Assembly (NCBI GenBank): GCA_942492065.1
Contig: CALODV010000008.1
Location: 248,001 to 312,000 of the forward strand
From: G963665815 sp942492065
GTDB taxonomy: Bacteria; Cloacimonadota; Cloacimonadia; Cloacimonadales; JAIOQZ01
Direction: 5' to 3'
DNA length: 64,000 nt
Part shown: in pieces, positions 34,588-43,910 of the stretch
Numbering within the stretch: the first letter of the stretch is position 1
How the letters are laid out: each line of letters begins with the position of its first letter
The notes under the pieces: generated by a model
Told to the model about the DNA's origin: nothing
Database searches by the model: none
Seen by the model: only the letters and a program-made list of their open reading frames with translations
Program-made: the position numbers and the translations under genes

Positions 34588-35205
34588 CTAGAAAAATTTG
34601 CTGGGAATATAGCCAAACATAATCATGAAAGTTCTGGTTTTTATTTTTGGTAAACCCGTGATATCAATATCTCGAATATCAGTTAAACCATGATCGTACA
34701 TTATTTCAGCTTTAAACTTGTTATGGAAATACATGCCAGCAGAGAAGACAGCACTGATTTCAAATACTGTTAAGTCTTCTACATCTCCATCATAACTTTC
34801 ACCTGAACTGTTTTCAACCTCATATTTACCGCTTATAAATATGTTAGCACTAATTCCTGCTCCTGCATATATCCTTCCCAACTGAGGCTGATCTTTAAAT
34901 ATCCTGTACTGGACCGGAAATGTAACATAATGGAATGTTTCAGTTACATCTATTTCTTCTTCACTTCTTTTAAAACCTTTCAGAGAATAGTTTCCACCGG
35001 CATAAAGAGAAGAGTATGGTGAAAGCTGTTTGTCTGCAAATATCCCAAAATTGATTCCCAGTCTGGAATCCATTGATGATCCGGGATCAAACTCGATATT
35101 AGAAAAATTTAAACCTCCATGAAAACCCTGAATAATCTCTTCTGATTAAACAGAACTAAGCCCCAAAAGTAATAAAAATGCGAACAATAAAATTTTTTTT
35201 AACAT
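34588..35205 (-). pseudogene. Outer-membrane beta-barrel protein (paralogue 2), interrupted by in-frame TAA
   Basis: The minus-strand frame opens at an ATG at 35205 with AAAGGAG upstream and encodes a signal peptide (KKILLFAFLLLLGLSSV), then meets TAA at codon 20 (35148-35146). The same frame continues with SEEIIQGFHGGLNFSNIEF and runs to 34588, 206 codons in all, matching the intact paralogues in length and motifs (YAGAGISANIFISG, YDHGLTDIRDIDI). From an internal ATG at 35073 a 161-residue product without export signal is possible. A single point change would restore the gene, so this is a young nonsense mutation or a sequence error. Confidence 0.85.
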
Positions 35206-35364
35206 AGTTTTCTCCTTTGAAACAATTTGTGCAAAATTAACTTCCATATATCAATAAAATTAATTACTGGTAAGTATTATGATGATGAGTGGCACTCTAA
35301 TTAGTGAAAATAAAAGCAACCAATAAAACAATCGGCTGCTTGTAGAAAATTACTTTATTCACAC

Positions 35365-35991
35365 TTATCTTGCTATTGATACAATACCTAATACAAGCAT
35401 AAGTGTTCTGGTTTTGATTTCTGCTGCATTTTCAGAATCACTATCAAGTATGTTTGATAACCCAAGATCATACATTAGTTCTGCTTTGAATTTATTGTTA
35501 AAATATATTCCGGCAGAGAATACAGCACTCAGTTCAAAAGAAGAAAGATCTTCTAAATCATCATCATCAGTAAAGCCAGTTCCTGAATCATACTCATAGC
35601 TTCCGCTTAACAGAAAATTCGCACATAAACCACCACCAACGTAGAATCTGCTTTGTGCATCTTGTTGAGATGTAAGTCTGAATTGAACAGGAGCACTGAT
35701 TGCGTGATAAACTTCTTTGTATTCCTGACTGCCGACTTCCTGCTTTTGACCTTTTTGTGAATAATTGACACTAAAGGCAATGGATGACATTGGGCTGATT
35801 GATCGATCTGCGAAAAAACCAGCATTAAAGCCGACTCTGGAGTCTACATCTGGTGCTGTATAGCCTTCAGGTGGTTCAATATCAATACTTGCAAAATTAA
35901 GTCCTCCATGAAACCCTGTAAAATTAACTGCATAAAGCCCACTTAAACTAAGTAATAATAAACATGAAAAAGATAAAATTTTTTTAAACAT
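35365..35991 (-). CDS. Outer-membrane beta-barrel protein (paralogue 3, intact)
   Basis: 208 residues, with AGGAG-rich leader before the ATG. Signal peptide 1-21 (LSFSCLLLLSLSGLYA). Barrel landmarks: GFHGGLNFASIDI, VNYSQKGQKQE, HAISAPVQFRLTS, RFYVGGGLCANFLLSGSYE, FELSAVFSAGIYFNNKFKAELMYDLGLSN, ending in strand MLVLGIVSIAR. It is closest in motif detail to paralogue 2. The signal peptide, length and closing strand are all intact. Confidence 0.87.
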   Translation of the reverse strand: MFKKILSFSCLLLLSLSGLYAVNFTGFHGGLNFASIDIEPPEGYTAPDVDSRVGFNAGFFADRSISPMSSIAFSVNYSQKGQKQEVGSQEYKEVYHAISAPVQFRLTSQQDAQSRFYVGGGLCANFLLSGSYEYDSGTGFTDDDDLEDLSSFELSAVFSAGIYFNNKFKAELMYDLGLSNILDSDSENAAEIKTRTLMLVLGIVSIAR

Positions 35992-36170
35992 ACTTTTCCT
36001 CCTTAATTAATTATACACATAGGAAAAAATGTTCCAAATATGTCAATGAAAATCATTCTGAAATCTGGACATTAGTATGCAAAAAGCTTCCTTAAAGGCT
36101 GTAGGATATTGAAATAAGATTTTACGTAGAATCTTTACTCAATAGTAGCTTTAATGAAGCATTGGAACGT

Positions 36171-36782
36171 TTATCTTAAAAATTCTGTATGGCTTACATA
36201 GCCGAATTTAGTCATAAATGTGACATTTCTGGAGCTGCTTAAGTAACTTAAATCATAAACATCTGTTAAGCCAATATCGTACAGTATTTCGAATTTGTAT
36301 TTTTTTTAAATATATGCTCCGACAGAAAGAATGCTGCTCATTTCGAAAACAGAAATATCATTTATATCACCTTTATTTTTGTCGTTGTTTTTATCTACAT
36401 ATCTGCCGCTCATTACAAGACTTCCGCATAAACCACCTCCAATAAACAGTCTGTAGTCATTTGAAACAGTTCTGGAAATCCTGTATTGAACAGGAAGTGA
36501 GAACATGTGATAAGTATTTTTTCTATTGTTCCAGTATCTTTTATTAACAATACTTCCTTTTTGAGTATAATTTATTCCAAGAACTACAGATGAGTTTCTT
36601 TTTAAATAGATATCACTGAACACACCAAGACAATATCCTGATTGCGGATCGCTTGATCCCCCGGGTGTTAATCTGGCTGAAGCTATATTTAAACCTGCGT
36701 GTGCGCCAAAGACAATATCTTCAGCATTGAGAATGCTTAATCCGGAAATGATTACAATAATAACTACCAGTACTTTTTTCAT
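36171..36782 (-). pseudogene. Outer-membrane beta-barrel protein (paralogue 4), interrupted by in-frame TAA
   Basis: The gene starts at 36782 with a signal peptide (KKVLVVIIVIISGLSILNA) and barrel landmarks (GAHAGLNIASA, GINYTQKGSIV, RLFIGGGLCGSLVMSGRY). After GAYI it meets TAA (36308-36306) within an A-rich run. The frame then continues without shift as KKYKFEILYDIGLTDVYDL and on to a TAA at 36171, giving 204 codons, the family length. The lost codon corresponds to the Asn of GIYFNNKFKAEL in paralogue 3. The short product would lack the last two strands and probably not fold as a barrel. Confidence 0.82.
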
Positions 36783-36980
36783 ATTGGTTCAACCTTTTTG
36801 ATTTTTAAGATCCCTGATATTAGGCTTTTGCTGTCAATGATTTTGCTTGATGATCATAAAAAAAATGATTAGAAATTTTAAACAACTTTATTCAGGAAAC
36901 AGATTGACACGAAATGGCACTGCATTTCTCTTAACAATATGGTATGATGTGAGAAATTTTTTATATTCAAGCAGGTATTG

Positions 36981-38315
36981 ATGAGTCAGACTTTACAAAG
37001 AACATTACCACAGGATATTAATGCTGAAGCTGCTGTGCTTTCAGCAATGATGATAGATACATATACTGTTTCCAAAGCTATAGAAACTCTTAGCGAGGAA
37101 CACTTTTACAAGACAGCTCATAGATTGATTTACAGAGCTGTTTCTTCTCTGTATGAAGACGGGATAGAGATTGATATCATTACTTTGATTGACCGTCTCA
37201 AGATGCAGGGTAATCTGGAAAAAGTTGGGGGAGCTGTATATATTAACGAGCTTTCAGACGTTGTTCTCAGTGGAGCAAATCTGTCTTATCACCTTGATAT
37301 CATGTTATCAAAGGCACACCTGAGACAATTGATAGAAACTTCCAACCAGATTATTGAGTCTGCATACAATGCAGAGAAAGATGTGGATGAGATTGTTGAT
37401 GAAGCTGAACAGGCGATTTTCAAAATAGCTGAACACTCCAACATGAAGTCCTTTGTTAAAGTCTCTGATATAATCCCTGAAACCCTTCACATGATTGAGG
37501 AAGTAGCAACATTGAAGAAATCTGTTGTGGGTATACCTACTGGATTTGCCGATCTCGACAGACGGCTTGGTGGATTCCGGCCGGGGCAGCTGATTGTTCT
37601 GGCAGCAAGACCTGCAATGGGTAAAACATCTTTTGCCCTGAATATAGGCTTCTATGCTGCCATGTATCACAATATGAATGTTGCTTTTTTTACTCTTGAG
37701 ATGACAGCCGATGAGCTTCTTATGCGTATTTTCAGTTCTGCCGCAGAAGTTAGTATGGATAATATGCTTAAAGGTTATGGTATGAATTCCGAGAAAATCA
37801 ACAGGATAATTCAGGTTGGTGAAGCATTAAACGAAAAAAACATATATATAGATGATTCAGGTTCTAACTCTGCTCTGGATATCAGGGCGAAATCAAGAAG
37901 GCTTAAAGCCGAATTGAAGGGACTGGATCTTATCATAATCGATTATCTCCAGCTTATGAACGGATCAAAAAGAACCGATAGTCGCCAACAGGAGATTTCG
38001 GAGATTTCCAGAGCTCTTAAGGTTCTGGCAAAAGAGCTGGAACTGCCGGTGATTGCACTGTCTCAGCTTAATCGCGGATTGGAGTCCAGACCTGATAAAC
38101 GTCCTATTCTTTCTGACCTGAGAGAGTCTGGAGCGATTGAACAGGATGCAGATATTGTAATGTTTATCTATCGGGATGAGTATTATAATGCAGATTCTGA
38201 AAAACCTGGTGTTGCTGAAATCATTGTGAGTAAGAACAGACATGGACCCACCGGTTCAAATGATCTCAGATTTATCGGAGAGTACACATCTTTCAGAAAT
38301 CTTGAAGAATATTAG
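36981..38315 (+). CDS. dnaB: Replicative DNA helicase DnaB
   Basis: 444 residues from the ATG at 36981. The N-terminal domain reads LPQDINAEAAVLSAMMID, typical of DnaB. The RecA-like motor has the Walker A in AARPAMGKTSFALN, the DnaB motif FTLEMTADELLMRI, Walker B in LIIIDYLQLMNG, then VIALSQLNRGLE, SDLRESGAIEQDADIVMFIYRD (arginine finger region) and SKNRHGPTG. The hexamer unwinds DNA at the replication fork. The length is normal and no intein is present. Monocistronic in appearance; the nearest genes are unrelated. Confidence 0.97.
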   Translation: MSQTLQRTLPQDINAEAAVLSAMMIDTYTVSKAIETLSEEHFYKTAHRLIYRAVSSLYEDGIEIDIITLIDRLKMQGNLEKVGGAVYINELSDVVLSGANLSYHLDIMLSKAHLRQLIETSNQIIESAYNAEKDVDEIVDEAEQAIFKIAEHSNMKSFVKVSDIIPETLHMIEEVATLKKSVVGIPTGFADLDRRLGGFRPGQLIVLAARPAMGKTSFALNIGFYAAMYHNMNVAFFTLEMTADELLMRIFSSAAEVSMDNMLKGYGMNSEKINRIIQVGEALNEKNIYIDDSGSNSALDIRAKSRRLKAELKGLDLIIIDYLQLMNGSKRTDSRQQEISEISRALKVLAKELELPVIALSQLNRGLESRPDKRPILSDLRESGAIEQDADIVMFIYRDEYYNADSEKPGVAEIIVSKNRHGPTGSNDLRFIGEYTSFRNLEEY

Positions 38316-38509
38316 AGTAAATGTGCATAATGGTCTACTATACAGCTTTGTAAAAAATGTGTTGATGAGATTTTCAAAATCATTATACAGTATTTAAAGC
38401 ATGCTTGAGTAGAATAGATGCAGTTTAATTTCGAATAATCTCCCTTTCTGAGTTATTCCTTGATAAGAAAAACCGTTATACAAAACTACCATAGAAGAGA
38501 AAAGTATAA

Positions 38510-39259
38510 ATGAAAGCAATCAGAATTATTGGTGCCTACGTGATTTTTTTGTTTCATGTTGCAGCCAAAATTGGATGTTTGAGGAAAAGAGTTTTTGAGA
38601 CAATACAGCAGATGAAGAAGTCGGGTTATGATTCCCTGATTCTCATAAGCGTGACAGCCGGGTTTACCGGTCTTGTTACAGCTGTTCAGGCATCTTACCA
38701 GACAAAAGGATATATACCGGACAGACTTATTGGTGTTCTTGTGGGTAAATCAACCATGATTGAACTTGCACCGGTACTTACAGCCCTCGTATTAGCCGGA
38801 AAGGCTGGAGCTTCTATTGCTGCAGAAATCGGAACGATGAAGGTTACTGATCAGATTGATGCTTTGGAATCCATGGCGATTGATCCCTATGACTTTCTGT
38901 ATTTTCCTCGTATTCTGGCTGGAATAATTGTAGTGCCTATCCTGACTATCTATGCAAATCTGATTAGTATAATATCAGCATTTATCCTTTCAAAGTACAT
39001 GTATAACATAACTGCTTATAACTTTTTTGTCAATATGAAGCAGTACTTTGATACCTGGGATTTATGGGGAGGACTGGTGAAATCGGTTTTCTTTGGCTTT
39101 GTTATTACATCTATAGGCTGTTTCATCGGATCTAACACCGTTAATGGGGCAGAGGGTGTTGGTAAGTCTACAACTCAGACAGTTGTATATGCTTCAATTT
39201 TGATTTTATTTGTAGATTTTGTTGTCGCATCATTTTTGTTCGGAGGTTTTACCCAGTGA
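38510..39259 (+). CDS. mlaE: MlaE-family lipid ABC transporter permease
   Basis: 249 residues with five or six membrane segments. The family core is visible: ISVTAGFTGLVTAVQASYQ, APVLTALVLAGKAGASIAAEIGTMKVTDQIDALESMAIDPYDFL (coupling helix) and SIGCFIGSNTVNGAEGVGKSTTQTVVYASILIL. MlaE permeases move phospholipids across the inner membrane as part of MlaFEDB. The ATPase (mlaF) and MCE protein (mlaD), which usually follow, are absent; instead a solute-binding-like lipoprotein starts in a four-base GTGA overlap. The transporter partners must be encoded elsewhere or replaced. Confidence 0.93.
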   Translation: MKAIRIIGAYVIFLFHVAAKIGCLRKRVFETIQQMKKSGYDSLILISVTAGFTGLVTAVQASYQTKGYIPDRLIGVLVGKSTMIELAPVLTALVLAGKAGASIAAEIGTMKVTDQIDALESMAIDPYDFLYFPRILAGIIVVPILTIYANLISIISAFILSKYMYNITAYNFFVNMKQYFDTWDLWGGLVKSVFFGFVITSIGCFIGSNTVNGAEGVGKSTTQTVVYASILILFVDFVVASFLFGGFTQ

Positions 39260-40332
39260 TCAGAAAACTTCTATTCTTAGCTGTTATTGCAGTAGTAATT
39301 ATAAATTGTGGTACTCCTCCTGAGGAAGCAGTAAAAGATAAATTAACAGATTCGCTGGATGTATTTGTTACTAAGGATTTTTTCTCTCTGAAATATATGC
39401 AGGAGATATCATCTGAATTCTCCAGAACCAATAAGGTGAAGCTTAATAATGTTATCTTTGAAAACTTTGGGCAATTAAGAGATTCATTGGATGCAATCAG
39501 GAAATTCAATAAAAAAATCGCAAATGATAGTATGAATATTGCCAGCATGAAAATGCCTGATCTTGTAATTGGCTTAAATCAAACCTTTTATCGTGAAATG
39601 ATTCAGGATTCTATATTCACAGCAAACCGTAAGTTTGAGATAGAGAAAATGCATGATTACCTGAATCTGAAGAGATTTCCGGGTTTTATACCACTTTCGT
39701 GGTCTTATTTGGCTTTCATGGTTGATCGTGAGTACATGAGTAAATATCCTGAGACTTTTGGACAATTGCAGGATGGAAACTACAAAGGGCGCATATTGCT
39801 TAGTCAGCCTTTTGATACATGTATTGGAAACGCCTTCGTTTATTGGGTAGGAGGTATATTCAAGAAATGGGGTTTTTCTCACTACACAAGAGCAATCAAG
39901 GATAATATAGGTGAAATCGAGGATAATACGGAGGATGCCTATAATAAGTTCCTTGCATCAGAATATAATTTTGTCCTTACTTATTCCTCCAGAATAGCAT
40001 ACCATTTTTCTAAAGGTGAAAACAAGAGATATGATGTTATAGTCCCTTCTGAGGGGCATTTCAGACAGGTTCTCGGTATGGCAGTTCCAAAAGAAACTGA
40101 ATTGAATATGAATACAGATAAATTGATTAAAATGATGCTGGATAAAAAATATCAAATGTTGATGCAGAGCAGAATGTACATGTTTTCGGTTCTGAAGGAT
40201 GTTGAAGCTCCCAGTAACTTCAGTTTATCAAATGTTCCACCACAGGATGTAACAAAAATTCTGTGGGATAAAAAAATTGATGAATACTATAATTATTGGA
40301 AAAAAAGATGGAATATCCTGATAAAGATGTAA
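39256..40332 (+). CDS. Solute-binding-protein-like lipoprotein coupled to mlaE
   Basis: 358 residues from a GTG at 39256; CGGAGG lies nine bases upstream, inside mlaE. Lipoprotein signal 1-17, Cys18 in IINCG. The rest looks like a type II periplasmic binding protein of the iron/thiamine/spermidine kind: LDVFVTKDFFSLKYMQEISSEFSRTN, PDLVIGLNQTFYREMI, IPLSWSYLAFMVDREYM, GRILLSQPFDTCIGNAFVYWVGG and VIVPSEGHFRQVLGMAVPKET. Ligand unknown. The coupling to mlaE is unusual; it may deliver a ligand or be a second transport component. Confidence 0.8.
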   Translation: MIRKLLFLAVIAVVIINCGTPPEEAVKDKLTDSLDVFVTKDFFSLKYMQEISSEFSRTNKVKLNNVIFENFGQLRDSLDAIRKFNKKIANDSMNIASMKMPDLVIGLNQTFYREMIQDSIFTANRKFEIEKMHDYLNLKRFPGFIPLSWSYLAFMVDREYMSKYPETFGQLQDGNYKGRILLSQPFDTCIGNAFVYWVGGIFKKWGFSHYTRAIKDNIGEIEDNTEDAYNKFLASEYNFVLTYSSRIAYHFSKGENKRYDVIVPSEGHFRQVLGMAVPKETELNMNTDKLIKMMLDKKYQMLMQSRMYMFSVLKDVEAPSNFSLSNVPPQDVTKILWDKKIDEYYNYWKKRWNILIKM

Positions 40333-40781
40333 CTTTCAGAATTGTTTTGTATGAACCTGAAATCCCTGCAAACACTGGTAATATAGGTAGATTATGTGTT
40401 GGAGCTAATGCTGAACTTCACATCATAAGACCTATGAGATTTTTTATCAATGATAAATATGTAAAAAGAGCAGGTTTAGATTATTGGAAAGACCTGAAGT
40501 TGACTCTCCATGACAGTCTTGATGACTATCTCCTTATGTTTCCTGATGTTAACCATTACTATTGTACAACTAAAACGGAGAATAAATATACTGATTTTAT
40601 CTATAAATCTGGTGATTCGTTCATTTTAGGTCCAGAATCCAGAGGTTTACCGGAATCATTACTTGACGAAAACAGAGAAAAATCAATTACTATTCCTATG
40701 TCTGACAAGATCAGATCAATTAATCTCAGCAACAGTGCCGCTATCGTCTTGTACGAAGGTTTACGGCAGATAGGCTTTTAA
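40308..40781 (+). CDS. trmL: tRNA (cytidine/uridine-2'-O)-methyltransferase TrmL-like
   Basis: 157 residues from the ATG at 40308 (a TTG at 40296 is possible but less likely). SPOUT-family landmarks: RIVLYEPEIPANTGNIGRLC, LHIIRPMRF, RAGLDYWKDL, FILGPESRGLPESLL and the knot segment IPMSDKIRSINLSNSAAIVLYEGLRQ. TrmL methylates the ribose of the wobble base (position 34) of tRNA-Leu isoacceptors using S-adenosylmethionine. The start overlaps the upstream lipoprotein gene by 25 bases, and dapA begins 12 bases after it, so these likely form one transcript. Confidence 0.94.
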   Translation: MEYPDKDVTFRIVLYEPEIPANTGNIGRLCVGANAELHIIRPMRFFINDKYVKRAGLDYWKDLKLTLHDSLDDYLLMFPDVNHYYCTTKTENKYTDFIYKSGDSFILGPESRGLPESLLDENREKSITIPMSDKIRSINLSNSAAIVLYEGLRQIGF

Positions 40782-40793
40782 TCCGGAGGAAAA

Positions 40794-41669
40794 ATGCTTA
40801 AAGGATCATACGTAGCACTTGTAACACCTTTTACAAATGGTGAAATCGATTATAATGCACTCGAGAAACTAATAGAATTTCATATTGAGAACAAAACCGA
40901 TGGTATTCTTTTATGTGGTACTACCGGAGAAACTCCTACTCTTGCCGGAGATGAAAAGGAAAGACTAATTCGTTTTTGTGTAAAGCTCATCGACAAAAGA
41001 GTTCCGATTATGATAGGTACGGGTTCGAATAACCTCAATCACACTATAGCTGCAACAACAAGGGCTGCTCAATGGGGAGGGGATTATGCTTTAATCAGTA
41101 CCCCATATTACGTTAAGCCTACACAAACCGGTTTATATCGTTTTTACAAAGCTGTACATGATGCAACGGATATCCCAATTGTTATCTATAATGTACCGGG
41201 AAGAACAGGTTGTAATATTAATGCAGAGACTGTGATTAAACTTGCAGGTGACTGCGAACGATTTATCGGACTGAAAGCTGCAAGCGGGGATTTGATTAAG
41301 GCCTCAGTTGTTGCAAAAGGTACATCAGAAGATTTTTCAGTTATGTCAGGTGAAGACGGATTGAATCTTCCTCTGCTTTCCTGCGGTGCTAAGGGAGCTA
41401 TTTCCGTTACAGCTAACATTGCTCCTCGGAAAGTGCACGACCTTATTGAGGCTTACGCAAATAAAGAAAACGATACTGCTTTAGAGATTCATCAGTCATT
41501 GATAGAACTTAATGCTGCCTTATTTATTGAAACCAATCCTATACCGGTTAAAGAAGCACTGGTAATGATGGGTTACATAAAAAGAGAGTTCAGGCTACCG
41601 ATGTGTGAGTTGTCTGAAAACAACAGAGTATTTCTTAATGGAGTTCTTAAAGAGAACGGCTTAATCTGA
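40794..41669 (+). CDS. dapA: 4-hydroxy-tetrahydrodipicolinate synthase
   Basis: 291 residues with GGAGG six bases before the ATG. TIM barrel with GSYVALVTPFTNGEIDYNALE at the start, LLCGTTGETPTL, IGTGSNNLNHTI, VIYNVPGRTGCN holding the catalytic Tyr, and IGLKAASGD with the Schiff-base Lys. It condenses pyruvate and aspartate semialdehyde, the committed step of lysine and meso-diaminopimelate synthesis. Both the Lys and Tyr are present, so activity is expected. It belongs to the family that also contains sialic acid lyase, but these motifs favour DapA. Confidence 0.95.
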   Translation: MLKGSYVALVTPFTNGEIDYNALEKLIEFHIENKTDGILLCGTTGETPTLAGDEKERLIRFCVKLIDKRVPIMIGTGSNNLNHTIAATTRAAQWGGDYALISTPYYVKPTQTGLYRFYKAVHDATDIPIVIYNVPGRTGCNINAETVIKLAGDCERFIGLKAASGDLIKASVVAKGTSEDFSVMSGEDGLNLPLLSCGAKGAISVTANIAPRKVHDLIEAYANKENDTALEIHQSLIELNAALFIETNPIPVKEALVMMGYIKREFRLPMCELSENNRVFLNGVLKENGLI

Positions 41670-41681
41670 TAGAGTTATTTA

Positions 41682-42062
41682 ATGCTTAGAAACAGAAAGA
41701 AAGTAGATAAAACTAGTATAGTATGTCCTAAATCAAAGAGACATGAAAGTCTTTTTGTCTGTGCTATCAATTGTCATAAAAAATGTCCTAAATACATAGA
41801 AACTATAACAATTGGCTTACTTCTGGAGTTTGTATCACAACATCCGGAATACAAAATAGTTGGAGAAATGATGGCTGCACCAAAAGCTAAAAAGACAGCA
41901 GGAGAAAAAAAATACTGGGTTGTAACCGAAGATAATCATTTTGTTGAATTAACAGAGCAGGAAATTCTGGAAAATCCTCTGGATTACATTGGTAAACAGG
42001 TTTTTGACAAACCACCTGCACAATACGAAATAGTAGTAGCTTTGAAGAAAGTGAAGAAATAA
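41682..42062 (+). CDS. Cys-rich small protein upstream of rqcH, unknown function
   Basis: 126 residues with no signal peptide or membrane segment. The N-terminus has four cysteines at 15, 27, 31 and 35 (C-x11-C-x3-C-x3-C, in VCPKSKRHESLFVCAINCHKKCPKY), a probable zinc site. The middle is basic (KAKKTAGEKKYW) and the C-terminus is beta-rich and charged. The gene lies 12 bases after dapA and 38 bases before rqcH, all on the same strand. I do not recognise the family. Zinc plus basic segments would fit RNA binding, but that is only a guess from composition and its neighbour. Confidence 0.72.
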   Translation: MLRNRKKVDKTSIVCPKSKRHESLFVCAINCHKKCPKYIETITIGLLLEFVSQHPEYKIVGEMMAAPKAKKTAGEKKYWVVTEDNHFVELTEQEILENPLDYIGKQVFDKPPAQYEIVVALKKVKK

Positions 42063-42100
42063 CTAACATCTAAAAGTACATAAGTGAGAGGATTCTTAAA

Positions 42101-43543
42101 ATGGAGTACAGGTATCTCAAAGGCTGGATAAAGGATTCTGACAATATCAGGGGTTTCAGATTTCAAGGACTTTCTGTATTTGAAGACCAATATATTATCA
42201 CCTTTAAAAAGCGCAAAGAGATACTGCAGATTGATCTTTCAAAAGGATCAGTTTTCTATTCCAGAATAAAAACACCTTTCACAACTGAGAATGGATTCTG
42301 CAACTATTGCAATGATCACCTGAAGAACAGTACGCTAAACGATATAAATATACTTGATAAAGACAGGATAATTGTACTTGTCTTTACCAGAGTTAATATT
42401 TATAATCAACAGGAGAAGTTCAGACTGATTCTGGAACTTATACCGCGTTATTATAACATTATTCTGGTAAACGACTCCGATCAGGATGGTTTAATCTCCG
42501 ATTCCTTGAAAAGGATATCTTTTGCTGAGAATACAACACGTCAAGTTCTGCCTGGAATTGTATATCAGCCTCCAAGCAGTAATTTTGAAATAACTGATAT
42601 TGATGTTCAGTTCCCAATTATTTTTAACTACAACTCATTCGAAACAATCAATGATTTTCTGGAACACCAGTATTTCAATGTGATTCTGGAGAACAGAATT
42701 AATGGTGAGCGCAGCAGGATACTCAAAACACTGAGGAAGAAGCTTAAATCCAAAGAGAAGAAACTTGAAAAGCTTAAGTTAGAGCTGGAAGATTCACTTA
42801 ATGAAACAGTTTATTACCAGAAAGCTGAATTGTTAAAAGCTTCGTTCCATAATGTTAAAAAAGGAATGAAAGAAGTGGAACTTCAGAACTATTTTGCTGA
42901 AGATTATCCGATTATTACAATTGAACTGAATGTAGAGAAATCACCTCAGCAGAATGTAGAATGGTATTTTAAGAAATACCGAAAAGCAAAATCAGGTAAA
43001 CTTAGAATCCAGGAAGAGATTGAGAAGACAGATACGGATATAGATGAGATCAATCGTGAGATTTTTGACATTGAAGAGCAAAACGATTATGTTGAACTGA
43101 AAAGTTATACGCAGAAGTCGGATAACAAAGTATCGAAAAAGAAGAAAAGCTACAGGAAGCTCTTTATAGATGATTGTTGGGAAATTTTCATAGGAAGAAC
43201 AAACAGGGAAAATGACGAATTAACAACACGTTTTGCCAAGCCATATGACTGGTGGTTTCACTCCAGGATTTTCCGCGGATCGCATATCATTATACGTAAT
43301 TATAAGAAGAAGGCAGAGTTACCGGATGATTTAAGAGATTTGTCTGCAAGGATTGCTGCATACTACAGTAAAGCAAAGAAATCTGAGAATGTACCCGTAG
43401 ATTATACACAGATCAGACATGTACGTAAACCCAGAGGATCAGCTGCCGGATTTGTAACTTATAAGAACCAGAAAACGCTGTATGTCAATCCTCTGAGTAT
43501 GAGAGATGCTGCAGGAATTATTGAAAAAATGACAAAGGGGTGA
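42101..43543 (+). CDS. RqcH-like NFACT protein (ribosome-associated quality control)
   Basis: 480 residues; the family usually runs to about 560-590, so the N-terminal NFACT region appears shortened. Visible parts are a beta-rich N-terminal half, a long charged coiled coil from about 200 to 345 (LKSKEKKLEKLKLELEDS), and the NFACT-R module with DWWFHSRIFRGSHIIIRN, then DYTQIRHVRKPRGSAAGFVTYKNQKTLYVNP. Bacterial RqcH recruits tRNA-Ala to stalled large ribosomal subunits and adds C-terminal alanine tails that mark the peptide for degradation. The cupin gene begins a few bases later. Confidence 0.88.
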   Translation: MEYRYLKGWIKDSDNIRGFRFQGLSVFEDQYIITFKKRKEILQIDLSKGSVFYSRIKTPFTTENGFCNYCNDHLKNSTLNDINILDKDRIIVLVFTRVNIYNQQEKFRLILELIPRYYNIILVNDSDQDGLISDSLKRISFAENTTRQVLPGIVYQPPSSNFEITDIDVQFPIIFNYNSFETINDFLEHQYFNVILENRINGERSRILKTLRKKLKSKEKKLEKLKLELEDSLNETVYYQKAELLKASFHNVKKGMKEVELQNYFAEDYPIITIELNVEKSPQQNVEWYFKKYRKAKSGKLRIQEEIEKTDTDIDEINREIFDIEEQNDYVELKSYTQKSDNKVSKKKKSYRKLFIDDCWEIFIGRTNRENDELTTRFAKPYDWWFHSRIFRGSHIIIRNYKKKAELPDDLRDLSARIAAYYSKAKKSENVPVDYTQIRHVRKPRGSAAGFVTYKNQKTLYVNPLSMRDAAGIIEKMTKG

Positions 43544-43547
43544 CTTG

Positions 43548-43910
43548 ATGTTAGTCAAATCACTTGATAAAATTAGTAAAATAAATGCTCTGGACGGGAC
43601 AGAAGTAAAAGAGATTCTACATCCCGAAAAGGATGGTGTTGAGATGAATTTCAGTCTTGCCCATGCAGAGCTGGCACCACATAGTAAATCACTTAAACAT
43701 AGAATTAAAACAGGTGTTGAGATATATGTAATTTTGAAAGGTAATGGATTAATGTATATAAATGAGGATGAGCAGATTGTTAAGCCGGGGGATACAATTT
43801 ACATTCCGGCTGGAGCTGTTCAATTTATTGAAAACACCGGGGATGATACTCTTGAATTCTATTGTATGGTAGATGGGGGCTGGTCACCGGATTGCGAGGA
43901 ACTATGCTGA
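43548..43910 (+). CDS. Cupin-domain protein
   Basis: 120 residues from an ATG at 43548 preceded by AAGGGG. A single small beta-barrel cupin: LAPHSKSLKHRIKTGVEIYVILKGNGLMYINEDEQIVKPGDTIYIPAGAVQFIENTGDDTLEFYCMVDGGW. The metal ligands appear as H in KSLKHR and E in GVEIY; the usual third His is replaced (AVQF). Function unknown; single-domain cupins serve as metal enzymes or binding proteins. The gene overlaps queC by seven bases, so it is coupled with the queuosine gene. Confidence 0.85.
   Translation: MLVKSLDKISKINALDGTEVKEILHPEKDGVEMNFSLAHAELAPHSKSLKHRIKTGVEIYVILKGNGLMYINEDEQIVKPGDTIYIPAGAVQFIENTGDDTLEFYCMVDGGWSPDCEELC

Noticed and set aside
36904..36950. Sigma-54-like site (TGGCAC...TTTCT) or sigma-70 promoter upstream of dnaB
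   Set aside because: The match lacks the GC of the second element and spacing is poor for both models.
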